DNA from: Salinithrix halophila
Lineage (GTDB): Bacteria; Bacillota; Bacilli; Thermoactinomycetales; DSM-45169
Assembly (NCBI RefSeq): GCF_042650125.1
Contig: NZ_JBHSAP010000007.1
Span: 124,001 to 188,000, forward strand
DNA length: 64,000 nucleotides
Direction of reading: 5' to 3'
Position 1 is the first letter of the stretch; each line of letters starts with the position of its first letter. A model generated the notes under the pieces. It saw only the letters and a list, made by a program, of their open reading frames with translations. It had not been told where the DNA came from and made no database searches. Positions 9,069 to 17,794 of this stretch are shown here, in pieces. The position numbers were made by a program, and so were the translations under genes.

Positions 9069-10109
9069 TTACACGGGAATCCGCTCCCGTACTTTCCTGG
9101 GGAATAAAAAAGGTTGGCCCACCTTTTTCACCAGATCCACCACTCGACAGGAGTAGCCCCACTCATTGTCGTACCAAGCAAGCACCTTCACCTGACGCTC
9201 TCCGATCACCATCGTAGATGGTGCATCGATGATGGTGGAGTGGGGGTTGCCGTTAAAGTCGGAGGAGACCAGGGGTGCTTCACAAAATTGGATGATCCCT
9301 TTCATCTCCTTTTCCGCAGCTTCTTGTAATGCATTGTTGACTTCCTCCACCGTCACTGGGGTGTTCAAATCCGCCACCAGGTCGACTACAGAAACATTGG
9401 GAGTGGGCACACGCAGGGCCAATCCGTTCAGCCGTCCAGACAGTTCCGGCAATACTTGACCGATCGCCTTTGCCGCACCAGTTTTGGTCGGGATGATCGA
9501 CTGGGCACACGCCCGGGCCCGTCGAAGGTCCTTATGGGGGTTGTCCAGATTTTTTTGGTCATTGGTATAGGAATGAACGGTGGTCATCAGCCCCTGTTCG
9601 ATGCCAAACCGCTCGTGAAGCACCTTGACGAGAGGAGCCAGGCAGTTTGTGGTGCAGCTGGCGTTGGAGATGATATGATGGTTGTCAGGGTTGTAAGCGT
9701 CCTCATTTACACCGATAACAACCATCAGATCTTCGTTTTTACCAGGAGCGGTAATGACCACTTTTTTGGCACCGGCTTTCAGATGGAGACCGGCCCCTTT
9801 CCGGTCCCGGAATTTCCCCGTCGCCTCGATGACCACGTCAATATTCAACTCTCCCCACGGAAGACGGGCTGGATCCCGATCGGAGACCAGTTTCACCCTC
9901 CGTCCGTTTACAACCAAGTGATCCCCTTCTGCTCGGATATCATCTTCCGCCATGCCATGGACGGTATCATATTTTACCAGGTGGGCCAGCGTCTCGGCAG
10001 GATAGCTGGCGTTTACCGCCACCACTTCGAGATCCCGTTCCCGGATTGCTTTCCGGAAGACCATTCGCCCAATCCGCCCAAACCCATTGATTGCAATACG
10101 CAGCGGCAT
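9069..10109 (-). CDS. gapB: glyceraldehyde-3-phosphate dehydrogenase, gluconeogenic type
   Basis: Interconverts glyceraldehyde 3-phosphate and 1,3-bisphosphoglycerate. The Rossmann start INGFGRIGRMVF and the active site SNASCTTNCLAP with catalytic Cys are present. The loop after strand two reads NASYPAETLAHL, as in the NADP-preferring gluconeogenic GapB of B. subtilis and not as in glycolytic GapA. The chosen start (MPLRIAING, 346 residues) has AAGGGG upstream; ten extra upstream codons are open. It sits after nrdR, where speD-gapB lies in Bacillus, but speD is absent. A CcpN-like operator overlaps its promoter. Confidence 0.95.
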   Translation of the reverse strand: MPLRIAINGFGRIGRMVFRKAIRERDLEVVAVNASYPAETLAHLVKYDTVHGMAEDDIRAEGDHLVVNGRRVKLVSDRDPARLPWGELNIDVVIEATGKFRDRKGAGLHLKAGAKKVVITAPGKNEDLMVVIGVNEDAYNPDNHHIISNASCTTNCLAPLVKVLHERFGIEQGLMTTVHSYTNDQKNLDNPHKDLRRARACAQSIIPTKTGAAKAIGQVLPELSGRLNGLALRVPTPNVSVVDLVADLNTPVTVEEVNNALQEAAEKEMKGIIQFCEAPLVSSDFNGNPHSTIIDAPSTMVIGERQVKVLAWYDNEWGYSCRVVDLVKKVGQPFLFPRKVRERIPV

Positions 10110-10154
10110 AAGATACCCCTTTCTCCCTGTATAATACATACCAGTTCCTCTTTT

Positions 10155-10182
10155 ATTATAATCAGTATGTCACATATTGCAA
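10155..10182 (-). promoter_or_regulatory. gapB promoter with CcpN-like operator
   Basis: On the minus strand TTGCAA (10182-10177) and TATAAT (10160-10155) are 16 bases apart. The spacer holds TATGTGACATAC, one mismatch from the CcpN consensus TRTGHYATAYW on one strand. CcpN represses gapB on glycolytic carbon sources in B. subtilis; the same control here is an inference. Confidence 0.65.
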
Positions 10183-10231
10183 TGTGTTGTGGTGAAGTAT
10201 CCCTGGGCGGAAGCGGGTCTTTTCACAAAAA

Positions 10232-10264
10232 TGAAAGAAATTCCGCCCATAAGGCGGAATTTGG
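10232..10264 (-). terminator. terminator after the lytic transglycosylase gene
   Basis: On the minus strand AAATTCCGCC and GGCGGAATTT form a hairpin followed by CTTTCATTTTT. It lies 140 bases downstream of the transglycosylase stop. The bases between hold no gene that I can support. Confidence 0.75.
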
Positions 10265-10403
10265 GAAGAAAAATGGCAGGACAGGCTTACCCCCAGTTGC
10301 AAATGAAGGCAAGCCACACCGGGAAATCCCATCCCCCCGCTTACAGCCCCCAAAATCATAAAGGCCTGCACAAAAAGGAATGCGGATTTCTCCGGAAACC
10401 CTA

Positions 10404-11039
10404 CTATTCAGGAAGGGTATAAGCGTTTCGTTTGTTTGTCAGATGTGAATAGAGGGTTCGGTACTTCTCATAGAAATAGACGACTCTCTGTATGTAATGG
10501 CGGGTTTCTCCAAAAGGAATCTGGCCAACACTACCTCGTGTCCCGTCCCACCGCCCTTCTTTCAACCACTTGTTCACATTCCCGGGCCCTGCATTGTAAG
10601 CGGCAATCGCAGCAATTTTGTTTCCCTTGAATTCCCTGATCAAGGCCGTGATATACCAGCTTCCCATGTGAATGTTGATCGATGGATCATTGACATAATC
10701 GCGGAAAGCTGGTGAAAAGCGGCCCTTGTCTACCACCCAATTGACCGTTTCGGGAGTGAGTTGCATCAATCCCTGCGCCCCGGCATGAGACTGGACTTCA
10801 GGGCTAAACTTACTCTCCACGCGAATAATCGCCATTACCAAGAATGGATCTGCCCCGGTTGAGTCTGCACTCTCCATGATTTGTTCCTCATAATCGAGAG
10901 GATACATCCAACGGTTGAATAGCGGGGTTGCGATCAAAAAGAAGACAAGCAGCATGGTTAAAGATATTGCCAACTTCCGTTTGGAAGGCATCGCCTCTAT
11001 GACTGGCCGGATCCATTTTTGGAGACCCATGTTTCCCAT
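10404..11039 (-). CDS. membrane-anchored lytic transglycosylase
   Basis: Soluble-lytic-transglycosylase (SLT, GH23) family; cleaves peptidoglycan between MurNAc and GlcNAc. A single N-terminal membrane segment (about 22-42) anchors it outside the cell. The SLT domain (about 50-205) shows IRVESKFSPEVQS with the catalytic Glu, GAQGLMQLTPET and AAYNAGPGNVNKWL. At 211 residues it is close to B. subtilis YjbJ-like enzymes. Its start lies 43 bases inside the coaE reading frame, so the two are probably co-transcribed. A start three codons later is also possible. Confidence 0.9.
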   Translation of the reverse strand: MGNMGLQKWIRPVIEAMPSKRKLAISLTMLLVFFLIATPLFNRWMYPLDYEEQIMESADSTGADPFLVMAIIRVESKFSPEVQSHAGAQGLMQLTPETVNWVVDKGRFSPAFRDYVNDPSINIHMGSWYITALIREFKGNKIAAIAAYNAGPGNVNKWLKEGRWDGTRGSVGQIPFGETRHYIQRVVYFYEKYRTLYSHLTNKRNAYTLPE

Positions 11040-11608
11040 AGCATATCAACCTGTCTTTCCGTATCCGCCAGCGTACCCGAGTTGTCGATCAGCACGTCGG
11101 CGAATCGTTTTTTCTCCTCGATAGGCATCTGTGCCCGGATCATCCGAAGCGCCTGGGAGGCATCGATTCCATCCCGTTCCATCAGTCGCTGGATTTGGAT
11201 CGCTTCTGGCGCGTAAACCACCACCACTTGCTCCACCAGATCGGTTAGCCCTTCTTCAATCAAGAGGGGCGTGTCCAATACAGCGATGCGCCCGCAAGTT
11301 TCCCCGATCCGGCTCGCCTCTTCCTTCATACGTCGGATAATCAATGGGTGAAGAATCCGATTTAAATCCTTCCGGGCTCTTTCGTCACGAAACACCACTT
11401 CCCGTAGCGCTCGGCGATCCAGATGCCTCCCAGGCCCGAACACCCCTGGCCCGAACCGAGTCCAAATGCGGGCATTTCCTTCCGTTCCAGGCTCCACTAC
11501 CTCACGGGCGATTTGATCAGCGTCAACGATCCCGCCCCCCCGCTCTCTCAACATGCGGGAGACTGTACTCTTTCCGGTGGCAATCCCACCGGTCAAGCCT
11601 ATGTCCAC
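10997..11608 (-). CDS. coaE: dephospho-CoA kinase
   Basis: Last step of coenzyme A synthesis, phosphorylating the 3'-hydroxyl of dephospho-CoA. P-loop GLTGGIATGKST at the N-terminus and VDADQIAREV follow the CoaE pattern; the length is about 203 residues. I chose a GTG start (MDIGLTGG) because GGAGGG lies six bases upstream; the TTG two codons earlier is too close to it. It overlaps the following transglycosylase gene. polA, mutM, ytaF and coaE form the usual Bacillus repair/CoA unit. Confidence 0.95.
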   Translation of the reverse strand: MDIGLTGGIATGKSTVSRMLRERGGGIVDADQIAREVVEPGTEGNARIWTRFGPGVFGPGRHLDRRALREVVFRDERARKDLNRILHPLIIRRMKEEASRIGETCGRIAVLDTPLLIEEGLTDLVEQVVVVYAPEAIQIQRLMERDGIDASQALRMIRAQMPIEEKKRFADVLIDNSGTLADTERQVDMLWETWVSKNGSGQS

Positions 11609-11635
11609 ATCCAACCCTCCACCCCGCCAATCACC

Positions 11636-12286
11636 TTAAAAGAAACGAAAAAAACCCATTAAAATCAGTAAGATTCCCGGTATATAAGCGATGCCTGGAA
11701 GCCAGTTCCGTGAGCGGAACCGGATTCCCGTCTTCAAACCCGCCACTAAAAAGAGAACACTCATCAGTGCGATCATACTGGAGGCGGCCCAAGGAGAAAA
11801 TCCGAGAAGAGCTGCTCCCATCCCTGCCCCGAAAGCATCAAGAGACAGGGCGAAACCAAGCAGGCAAGCTTCCGTTGGACTGAGAATACCGGAAGAGTCC
11901 CGGTCCGCCGCCACCGGGGATTTCAGAATTTGTATCACAATACCGAAGCCTTTGATTTCCCAGGAAAAGACCCGTATGGGGCCTGACGGAGAAGCGGTAC
12001 TGCCTTCTGCCTGGGAGTCCGGACGGCCTGCGTTGTAAAGGGCGAAAAGACCCAAACCGATCAGAATGACGGCCCCTGCTACCGTAGTCGTTTCCTTCGG
12101 TAGCCATCCGGTACTAATGGCGGTCAGGTGCATGGACAAACCGACCATTCCTCCGGAACATCCTCCGATTATCACTATGGAGGTCAGCGGGATTCGGATG
12201 GAACGAAGCCCGTAAGTGATCCCGGCACCAAAACTGTCCAGGCTGACCGCCAACGCGAGCATGAAGTAGAACATCACGGCCCACAC
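11636..12286 (-). CDS. ytaF: sporulation membrane protein YtaF
   Basis: A six-helix membrane protein of the MntP/YtaF family, annotated as sporulation-associated in Bacillus. It opens with MLALAVSLDSFGAGITYGL and repeats LGFALSLDAFGAGMGAAL in the second half; these paired SLDSFG/SLDAFG motifs reflect an internal duplication, and the Asp residues may line an ion path. Transport of a cation is plausible from the MntP relation but unproven. I chose a GTG start six bases after GGAGGGG; the ATG five codons earlier lacks a ribosome site. It lies between coaE and mutM. Confidence 0.85.
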   Translation of the reverse strand: MWAVMFYFMLALAVSLDSFGAGITYGLRSIRIPLTSIVIIGGCSGGMVGLSMHLTAISTGWLPKETTTVAGAVILIGLGLFALYNAGRPDSQAEGSTASPSGPIRVFSWEIKGFGIVIQILKSPVAADRDSSGILSPTEACLLGFALSLDAFGAGMGAALLGFSPWAASSMIALMSVLFLVAGLKTGIRFRSRNWLPGIAYIPGILLILMGFFRFF

Positions 12287-12373
12287 TGGCCACCCCTCCA
12301 TTCAACAGGGAGATACGTACCCTATCTTATGTCAGGGGGGACTGCCGGTGTGCTTCGGCCCAGGGGACAGGTT

Positions 12374-13198
12374 TCAGCGCTGGCAGCGAGGGCAAAGATG
12401 CGTACCCCGACCGGCTACCACGATCCGTTCAATCGGATGTCCGCACCGATGACAAGGTTCCTCTTTGCGTCCATACACTTGAATCTGCAGTTGAAACATG
12501 CCCATTTCTCCCATTCCATTCACATAACTACGGACAGAGGAACCGCCTGCTTCCACTGCCTTCATTAAAACGGAACGGATACTATCAAACAGTCGTTTCA
12601 CTTCCTCTTCGGCAAGCGTCTCCACCCGGCGGTCTGGATGGATGCCAGACGCGAAAAGGACTTCGTCCACATAGATATTACCGAGGCCGCTCAAAAATTC
12701 CTGGTTCAGAAGAAGCGCCTTAATGCTTGTGCGCCGCCCGGCCATCGCCTGCTGAAACCCTTCCAGGGTGAATGTTTCCGACAGGGGTTCCGGGCCCAGT
12801 TTCATCAGTGGAGGACGGTTCAGTTCCTCCCCGAGAGGGTAGAGGTGCATGGTGCCGAACTGGCGTACATCCCGGTAGCGAAGTTCGGTTCCGTCTGTGA
12901 AGTGAAATTGGACATGGGTATGCTTTTCTACCGGCGCCTCCCATGAAGTAACCCTGTACTTCCCTTCCATCCTCATATGAGAAACCAGCACCCAAGAGTC
13001 GAAAAAAAGGCGAAGGAATTTGCCGCGTCTACCAACGCCTTGGATGGTTTCTCCTTTCAGCATCCCACGGAACAATTCCGGGTCGGGGGGTTCCTTAACG
13101 ATTCGCGGCAAGCCGACGGTCACATCCTCCACAGTCTTCCCAATTACCAAGGTTTCTAACGTTCGTCTGACTGTCTCTACTTCAGGTAATTCCGGCAA
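12374..13198 (-). CDS. mutM: formamidopyrimidine-DNA glycosylase
   Basis: Removes 8-oxoguanine and ring-opened purines and nicks the abasic site. The catalytic N-terminal proline must follow the initiator Met, so the start is the TTG at 13198 giving M-PELPEVE; GAGGAG lies eight bases upstream. The 18 codons open ahead of it would bury the proline and are rejected. The C-terminal zinc finger shows CHRCGHPI and CPRCQ. At 274 residues it has normal length. It is co-transcribed with polA, whose stop lies 16 bases upstream. Confidence 0.97.
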   Translation of the reverse strand: MPELPEVETVRRTLETLVIGKTVEDVTVGLPRIVKEPPDPELFRGMLKGETIQGVGRRGKFLRLFFDSWVLVSHMRMEGKYRVTSWEAPVEKHTHVQFHFTDGTELRYRDVRQFGTMHLYPLGEELNRPPLMKLGPEPLSETFTLEGFQQAMAGRRTSIKALLLNQEFLSGLGNIYVDEVLFASGIHPDRRVETLAEEEVKRLFDSIRSVLMKAVEAGGSSVRSYVNGMGEMGMFQLQIQVYGRKEEPCHRCGHPIERIVVAGRGTHLCPRCQR

Positions 13199-13214
13199 CG
13201 CTCTCGCTCCTCTA

Positions 13215-15863
13215 TCATTTCGCTTCGTACCAAGTTCTCCCCGAATCGACATCTACCTTGAGGGGGACATCTAGCTGTATCGCCTCTTCCATGACCCGGC
13301 GAACCCGATCGGATAGGATGCCTAGCTCTTCCTCCGGCGCTTCGAAGATCAGTTCGTCATGGACCTGAAGGAGAAGCCTGGCCGACAAATTCTCTTTGTG
13401 GAGAGCTCTACTCATCTCCACCATCGCCTTTTTAATGATATCCGCCGCTGTTCCTTGAATCGGCGTATTCATCGCAGTCCGCTCAGCAAAACTCCGGCGG
13501 TTGTAATTGCTCGAATGAATGTCTGGTAGGTAACGCCGCCGGCGGAGCATTGTAGTGACATAGCCGTCCTTTCTCGCTTTGCGGACGATCTCGTCCATGT
13601 ATTGTTTCACTCCGGGATAACTCTCAAAGTAGCGTTGAATAAATTCCCCGGCTTCTTTCCGGGAAATGTTTAGGCTTTGTGACAGGCCGTAATCACTGAT
13701 ACCGTAGACGATCCCGAAATTGACCGCTTTTGCGTGCCGCCTCATTTGCGAGGTGACATCCTCCTTTTGTACGCCGAAAACGTCCATCGCGGTCTTCGTA
13801 TGGATATCCATGTTGCTTTTGAAGGCTTCGATCAGGCTTTCATCCCCGGACAAGTGGGCGAGGACTCGAAGCTCGATTTGGGAGTAGTCGGCAGAAAGGA
13901 TCCACCAGTTCTTCTCTGATGGGACGAATACTTTACGGATGCGTCGGCCTTCTTCCAGTCGAATCGGGATATTCTGCAGGTTAGGATCCGTGCTGGATAG
14001 CCGACCGGTAGCGGTGATAGCTTGATTGAACCGAGTGTGAATCTTACCGTCTTCCTCAAATCGTTCTTTCAGCAGGCCCTCTACATACGTGGAGATCAAT
14101 TTGCCAACCTGGCGGTAGTGAAGAATTTCCTCAACGATTTCATGACGGGGGGCCAACTTTTCCAGCACATCTGCGCTGGTGGAATAACCAGTCTTGGTTT
14201 TTTTCAAAACAGGAAGCCCCAACTTATCAAAGAGGATTTCAGCCAACTGTTTGGGGGAATTGATATTAAACTCCGTCCCAGCCAGCCCGTAAATTTTAGT
14301 AGTCAGTTCCTCCAGCTTGGCGGTCAGCTCCTTTTCAAGCTTTCGAAGACCCTCTTTATCCACTTTGACACCCACCCACTCCATCTCGGCCAAAATTTTG
14401 GCCACGGGCAGTTCCAGATCGTAAAAGAGGGAAGCCAATTCCGCCTCTTGCAGTTCTTTTTCCAGGACCGGCTGCAAACGGAAGAGGGCTTCGGTTTTAC
14501 GGGTGAGATGGCGTGCCAGTTCTTCGCCTTCTAGTTGACGCCGTTTTGCCCCTTTTCCGTAGACGGTCTCATCGGATGGAAGGGAGTCGTCCAGTTTTCG
14601 TCCCACGATGTCGGACAGTTCATGCTCCGACTCAGAAGGGTTGATCAGATAGGAGGCCAATAATACATCAAAGGTAAACCCCTCGGATTCGAGGCCCTGG
14701 CGTTTGAGGGCCACATGGGTTCCTTTGACGTCATAGGCCGTTTTCTGTTTGGCGGAATCGGCCAGCCACTTCTTAAAGGCCTTCCACTCCAGAGCCGTCT
14801 CCAAAGGGATATACAAATGAATCCCTTCTCCGGATAGAGCGATTCCCGGAACTTCCGCCCGATGGTAATTGGGAACCGTCATCTCCGCATAAAGTGCCAG
14901 GTGTGCCCTCTCGAAGATTCCTTCCCACTCTTTTGTATTTTCTCGGTTAACGGTGGCAAAAGTTAACTTCTTTGCTTCCACCGTCTCTATCGCCGGTGTT
15001 TCATCCTTCTGAATCCGTTTAAGCAGTGTTTTAAACTCCAATCGCTTAAAGAGAGGAACCACGTTGACGGGGTCGAAATCCTCAAATTTCAGGTCATCCA
15101 AGCTAAAATCGAGGGGTACCTCACACGAGATGGTCGCCAACACCTTGCTCATGCGAGCCTGCTCCGCATGTTCTGCGACCCGTTCTTTCAGCTTTTTTCC
15201 CGGAAGTTCATCGACGTGAGCAAGGACTCCCTCTACAGACCCAAACTGGTGGAGTAACTTGAGAGCCGTCTTCTCCCCGACACCGGGGATGCCAGGGATA
15301 TTATCGGAAGAATCACCCATCAAGCCCTTCAGATCGATGATCTGCTTTGGTTTGAGCCCATAACGGTCGCTGATCGCTTGGATATCATAGCGTTGGGTAT
15401 CCGTTACACCCTTCCGGGTCATTAGAACGCTGACTCGCTCGGTCACCAGCTGAAGAAGATCCTTGTCTCCCGATACAATGGTAACGGGCACCTCTTCCCC
15501 GTCCGCCTGACAGGCGAGGGTTCCGATAATATCATCCGCTTCATAGCCTTCCAGCCCGTAGTGTTGAATCCCGAAGGCATCCAACAAATCCCTGATCAGG
15601 GGGAGCTGTTCCGAAAGCTCTCCAGGAGTCTTATCCCGTTTTCCTTTGTACTCTTTATATTCTTTGTGTCGGAATGTGGTTTTGCCGATATCAAAAGCGA
15701 CGAGCATATGAGTCGGCTTTTCTTCTTCCAGCACTTTCATCAGCATCATGGTAAATCCATAAGCCGCATTGGTATACGTTCCGCTTTGGTTAGTCAATAA
15801 CGGCAGCGCATAAAAAGCGCGGAAAGCAATACTGTTGCCATCGATCAGAACCAATTTATTCAT
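13215..15863 (-). CDS. polA: DNA polymerase I
   Basis: Fills gaps and removes RNA primers during repair and lagging-strand synthesis. It has 882 residues in three parts: 5'-3' exonuclease (about 1-290), a 3'-5' exonuclease-like domain (about 310-490) and the polymerase (500-882), with palm motifs DYSQIELRVLAH and VHDELIFEAP. The proofreading domain looks inactive: the first acidic motif (DxE in E. coli) reads ALYAEM. This is the usual state in Bacillus and Geobacillus. The start has GGAGG upstream. Confidence 0.97.
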   Translation of the reverse strand: MNKLVLIDGNSIAFRAFYALPLLTNQSGTYTNAAYGFTMMLMKVLEEEKPTHMLVAFDIGKTTFRHKEYKEYKGKRDKTPGELSEQLPLIRDLLDAFGIQHYGLEGYEADDIIGTLACQADGEEVPVTIVSGDKDLLQLVTERVSVLMTRKGVTDTQRYDIQAISDRYGLKPKQIIDLKGLMGDSSDNIPGIPGVGEKTALKLLHQFGSVEGVLAHVDELPGKKLKERVAEHAEQARMSKVLATISCEVPLDFSLDDLKFEDFDPVNVVPLFKRLEFKTLLKRIQKDETPAIETVEAKKLTFATVNRENTKEWEGIFERAHLALYAEMTVPNYHRAEVPGIALSGEGIHLYIPLETALEWKAFKKWLADSAKQKTAYDVKGTHVALKRQGLESEGFTFDVLLASYLINPSESEHELSDIVGRKLDDSLPSDETVYGKGAKRRQLEGEELARHLTRKTEALFRLQPVLEKELQEAELASLFYDLELPVAKILAEMEWVGVKVDKEGLRKLEKELTAKLEELTTKIYGLAGTEFNINSPKQLAEILFDKLGLPVLKKTKTGYSTSADVLEKLAPRHEIVEEILHYRQVGKLISTYVEGLLKERFEEDGKIHTRFNQAITATGRLSSTDPNLQNIPIRLEEGRRIRKVFVPSEKNWWILSADYSQIELRVLAHLSGDESLIEAFKSNMDIHTKTAMDVFGVQKEDVTSQMRRHAKAVNFGIVYGISDYGLSQSLNISRKEAGEFIQRYFESYPGVKQYMDEIVRKARKDGYVTTMLRRRRYLPDIHSSNYNRRSFAERTAMNTPIQGTAADIIKKAMVEMSRALHKENLSARLLLQVHDELIFEAPEEELGILSDRVRRVMEEAIQLDVPLKVDVDSGRTWYEAK

Positions 15864-16209
15864 GGGGAGCCTCCATCCCTTGGCTTAGACGATACCCGTT
15901 ATGTATTAAAACCAAGAATCCGGTTTGTCACCCGGCAAAAGCCGGGATATAATGGGCGGTGTGGATCTTTTTCATCCAGGCTTCAAACATATTTATTTTA
16001 TCACGAGGCCCCGGCACGATTCCAGCAACGGAGCCTTTAAAAAGTCATGACACCGCCCTCCTTGCCTGCTGGATTTTTGGAGAGAAGCTGCCCTTCGTAT
16101 CAATGAACCGGACAAGATCTTCATCCTGCCGGGGCCAGCGTCTTCATACGCATTCAGCCGCAACTTAACCGCGGGACGTCAAATCATCCGCCAACAGGAG
16201 GGGATCGAC
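15864..16209. other. intergenic region between polA and the acyltransferase gene
   Basis: A 346-base divergent region. It holds the plus-strand promoter at 15925-15953 and a long-range inverted repeat (GGGCGGTGT at 15954-15962 and ACACCGCCC at 16049-16057). No protein gene is supported, although a 69-codon plus-strand frame is open at 15959-16168. Confidence 0.6.
15925..15953 (+). promoter_or_regulatory. strong sigma-A promoter with palindromic spacer
   Basis: TTGTCA (15925-15930) and TATAAT (15948-15953) are separated by exactly 17 bases. The spacer is a perfect inverted repeat, CCCGGC-AAAA-GCCGGG, which could be an operator for a repressor. It drives the acyltransferase and PCYCGC lipoprotein genes. 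Confidence 0.75.
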
Positions 16210-16899
16210 ATGAAAGCCATGATTCGTTCCGGAATGTATATCCTGCGCCTGATGCCGCCAAAATGGCGAACCGTCATCCTGCGTAAGATCAGTTACCATT
16301 TAATCGACAGACACGCCACGATCCGCATCCTGGGAAAAGAAAAACTAGAAACCCTCGGAGAACCGGTCATCTTTGTATCCAACCATTTGAGCAACATTGA
16401 CGGACTTATTTTATACCGGATGCTAGAGGATCAGGATGTCACGTTCCTAGCCGGGGTCAAGTTGAGAGGAAACTGGTTCAACCGTGTCGGCCTCTCTCTC
16501 GTTCCTCACATCCCGATCCGTGCCGGCCAACCTGATCGGGAGGCGATCAAACGCTGTGTGGGACATTTAAAAAACAACCGCTCCCTTTTTATTTTCCCTG
16601 AGGGTACCCGCAGCAGAAACGCCTGCCTCATCCACGGAAAACGGGGGATTGAACTGATCCTTCGCAAAACCGGTGTCCGGATCGTCCCTCTCGGTATCAC
16701 CGGCACCCAACATCTCATGCCGATCAATGACCACAACATGGCCGGAGAGTGGTTTCGGAATGCCGAGGTGGATATCCGGATCGGTGACCCCTTGGAGCTG
16801 CGAGAAGGAGAAGGGGTGGATCGCATCATGTACGCCATCAGTCAGCTTCTCCCGCCAGAATACCGTGGCGTCTATTCCACTGATTCCCGAGGTGCCTGA
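16210..16899 (+). CDS. 1-acyl-glycerol-3-phosphate acyltransferase family protein
   Basis: PlsC-like lysophospholipid acyltransferase; transfers an acyl chain to a lysophosphatidate-type acceptor at the membrane. Motif I is NHLSNID (H59 and D64, the HX4D pair) and motif III is FPEGTRSR (about 129-136); the IVPLGI segment fits motif IV. It has 229 residues and no strong transmembrane span. The ATG has AGGAGGGG eight bases upstream. It lies outside the conserved Bacillus order and shares a promoter with the next gene. The true acceptor is unknown. Confidence 0.88.
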   Translation: MKAMIRSGMYILRLMPPKWRTVILRKISYHLIDRHATIRILGKEKLETLGEPVIFVSNHLSNIDGLILYRMLEDQDVTFLAGVKLRGNWFNRVGLSLVPHIPIRAGQPDREAIKRCVGHLKNNRSLFIFPEGTRSRNACLIHGKRGIELILRKTGVRIVPLGITGTQHLMPINDHNMAGEWFRNAEVDIRIGDPLELREGEGVDRIMYAISQLLPPEYRGVYSTDSRGA

Positions 16900-16974
16900 T
16901 ACTCGCCCTACAGGATCTATCCAACCCTTATTCCCTATACCTGGATAGTTCCTCATATAGAAGGAGGAGAGATC

Positions 16975-17409
16975 GTGAACATCCGCAAAACAGCTTTCAG
17001 CCTACTCGTTGTGGCAACACTAGCTGGCTGCAGTACGGCTCCCGGAGAAAAAGCGGAGAAGGCAGAACCAGACTTCCCCGAGTTCGTCACCAGCGCTTCA
17101 CCCGCCGCGCAAAAAGCCTACCGCCTTGCCTATGAACACTCCGACGTGTTGGAAAAGATGCCCTGCTTCTGTGGTTGCGGTGACACCCATGGCCACCGGA
17201 GCAACCTCAATTGTTTCATTAAGGAAAAACAAGCGAATGGGAAAGTGGTCTGGGATCAGATGGGTATAAGCTGCGGAATCTGTATTGAGATCGCCGAGAA
17301 CGCAGTAAAAATGAAAAAAGAGGGTAAGTCCATGAAGGAAATTCGGCAGATCATCGATGAGGAATACGGTGGGAGTGGCACTTCCACCCCGACCCCAAAA
17401 CCGCAATGA
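16975..17409 (+). CDS. PCYCGC-motif lipoprotein
   Basis: A 144-residue lipoprotein: N-terminal signal with LAGC (Cys19), then PCFCGCGDTHGHRSNLNCF (from residue 63) and a second cysteine pair in SCGICIEIA. This is the PCYCGC family known from Bacillales; its function is not established. The dense Cys/His pattern suggests binding of a metal such as copper or a redox role. The start is GTG after GAAGGAGGAG. It follows the acyltransferase by 75 bases and precedes a terminator. A convergent HMA-like gene lies 130 bases away. Confidence 0.88.
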   Translation: MNIRKTAFSLLVVATLAGCSTAPGEKAEKAEPDFPEFVTSASPAAQKAYRLAYEHSDVLEKMPCFCGCGDTHGHRSNLNCFIKEKQANGKVVWDQMGISCGICIEIAENAVKMKKEGKSMKEIRQIIDEEYGGSGTSTPTPKPQ

Positions 17410-17422
17410 CCACTAAACAGAG

Positions 17423-17455
17423 AAAAAGCCGCCCCATCGTTTGGGCGGTTTTCTC
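17423..17455. terminator. bidirectional terminator
   Basis: AAAGCCGCCC and GGGCGGTTTT form a hairpin with A-rich and T-rich flanks. It can stop the plus-strand lipoprotein transcript and the minus-strand HMA-like transcript. Confidence 0.85.
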
Positions 17456-17541
17456 ATTGGATTTCTCCATCGGGAACGGTATGGACGCGAAGAACGTAGA
17501 CTTGAAGCGAAAAATCCTCTGTAGAAGGATTAAAACAACGA

Positions 17542-17742
17542 TCACATCACTTGGTATCCCTGGCTCTCGATTGTTCGGCTGATCGTTTCTAGCGTCAAGT
17601 TCTCTTCATCAAAGACAACTTCAACCCTACCCGTCGTCAGGTCCACCTGCCCCTCAGCACCGATTTGTTCCAAAGCCTCCAGGAGTTTTTGTACACTTTC
17701 CTTGCTCTCCAACCCGCTTACCATCATTTTTGCTTGGCGCAT
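17542..17742 (-). CDS. HMA-domain-like protein lacking the CxxC motif
   Basis: A 66-residue protein with the length and strand-helix spacing of a CopZ/MerP heavy-metal-associated domain, ending VFDEENLTLETISRTIESQGYQV as in copper chaperones. The metal-binding loop, normally GMTCxxC, reads GLESKES, so no cysteine is left. It therefore should not bind Cu(I) in the usual way. Either it has a structural or protein-binding role or it is decaying. The ATG has a GAGGTGGGG site upstream. It is a single gene converging on the PCYCGC lipoprotein. Confidence 0.75.
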   Translation of the reverse strand: MRQAKMMVSGLESKESVQKLLEALEQIGAEGQVDLTTGRVEVVFDEENLTLETISRTIESQGYQVM

Positions 17743-17794
17743 GGTTTAACCCCACCTCTCGATCTATGATCGTGAGCAATACCCGATCAACACT

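Noticed and set aside
9456..10361. A 301-codon plus-strand frame antisense to gapB
   Set aside because: It lies opposite a clearly conserved gene, shows no known domain and has the composition of an antisense shadow.
15959..16168. A 69-codon plus-strand frame upstream of the acyltransferase
   Set aside because: It has no ribosome site and starts at about the predicted transcription start; the bases look like a leader region.
17351..17545. A 64-codon minus-strand frame between the HMA-like gene and the lipoprotein
   Set aside because: It runs through the bidirectional terminator and into the lipoprotein gene; no ribosome site was seen.
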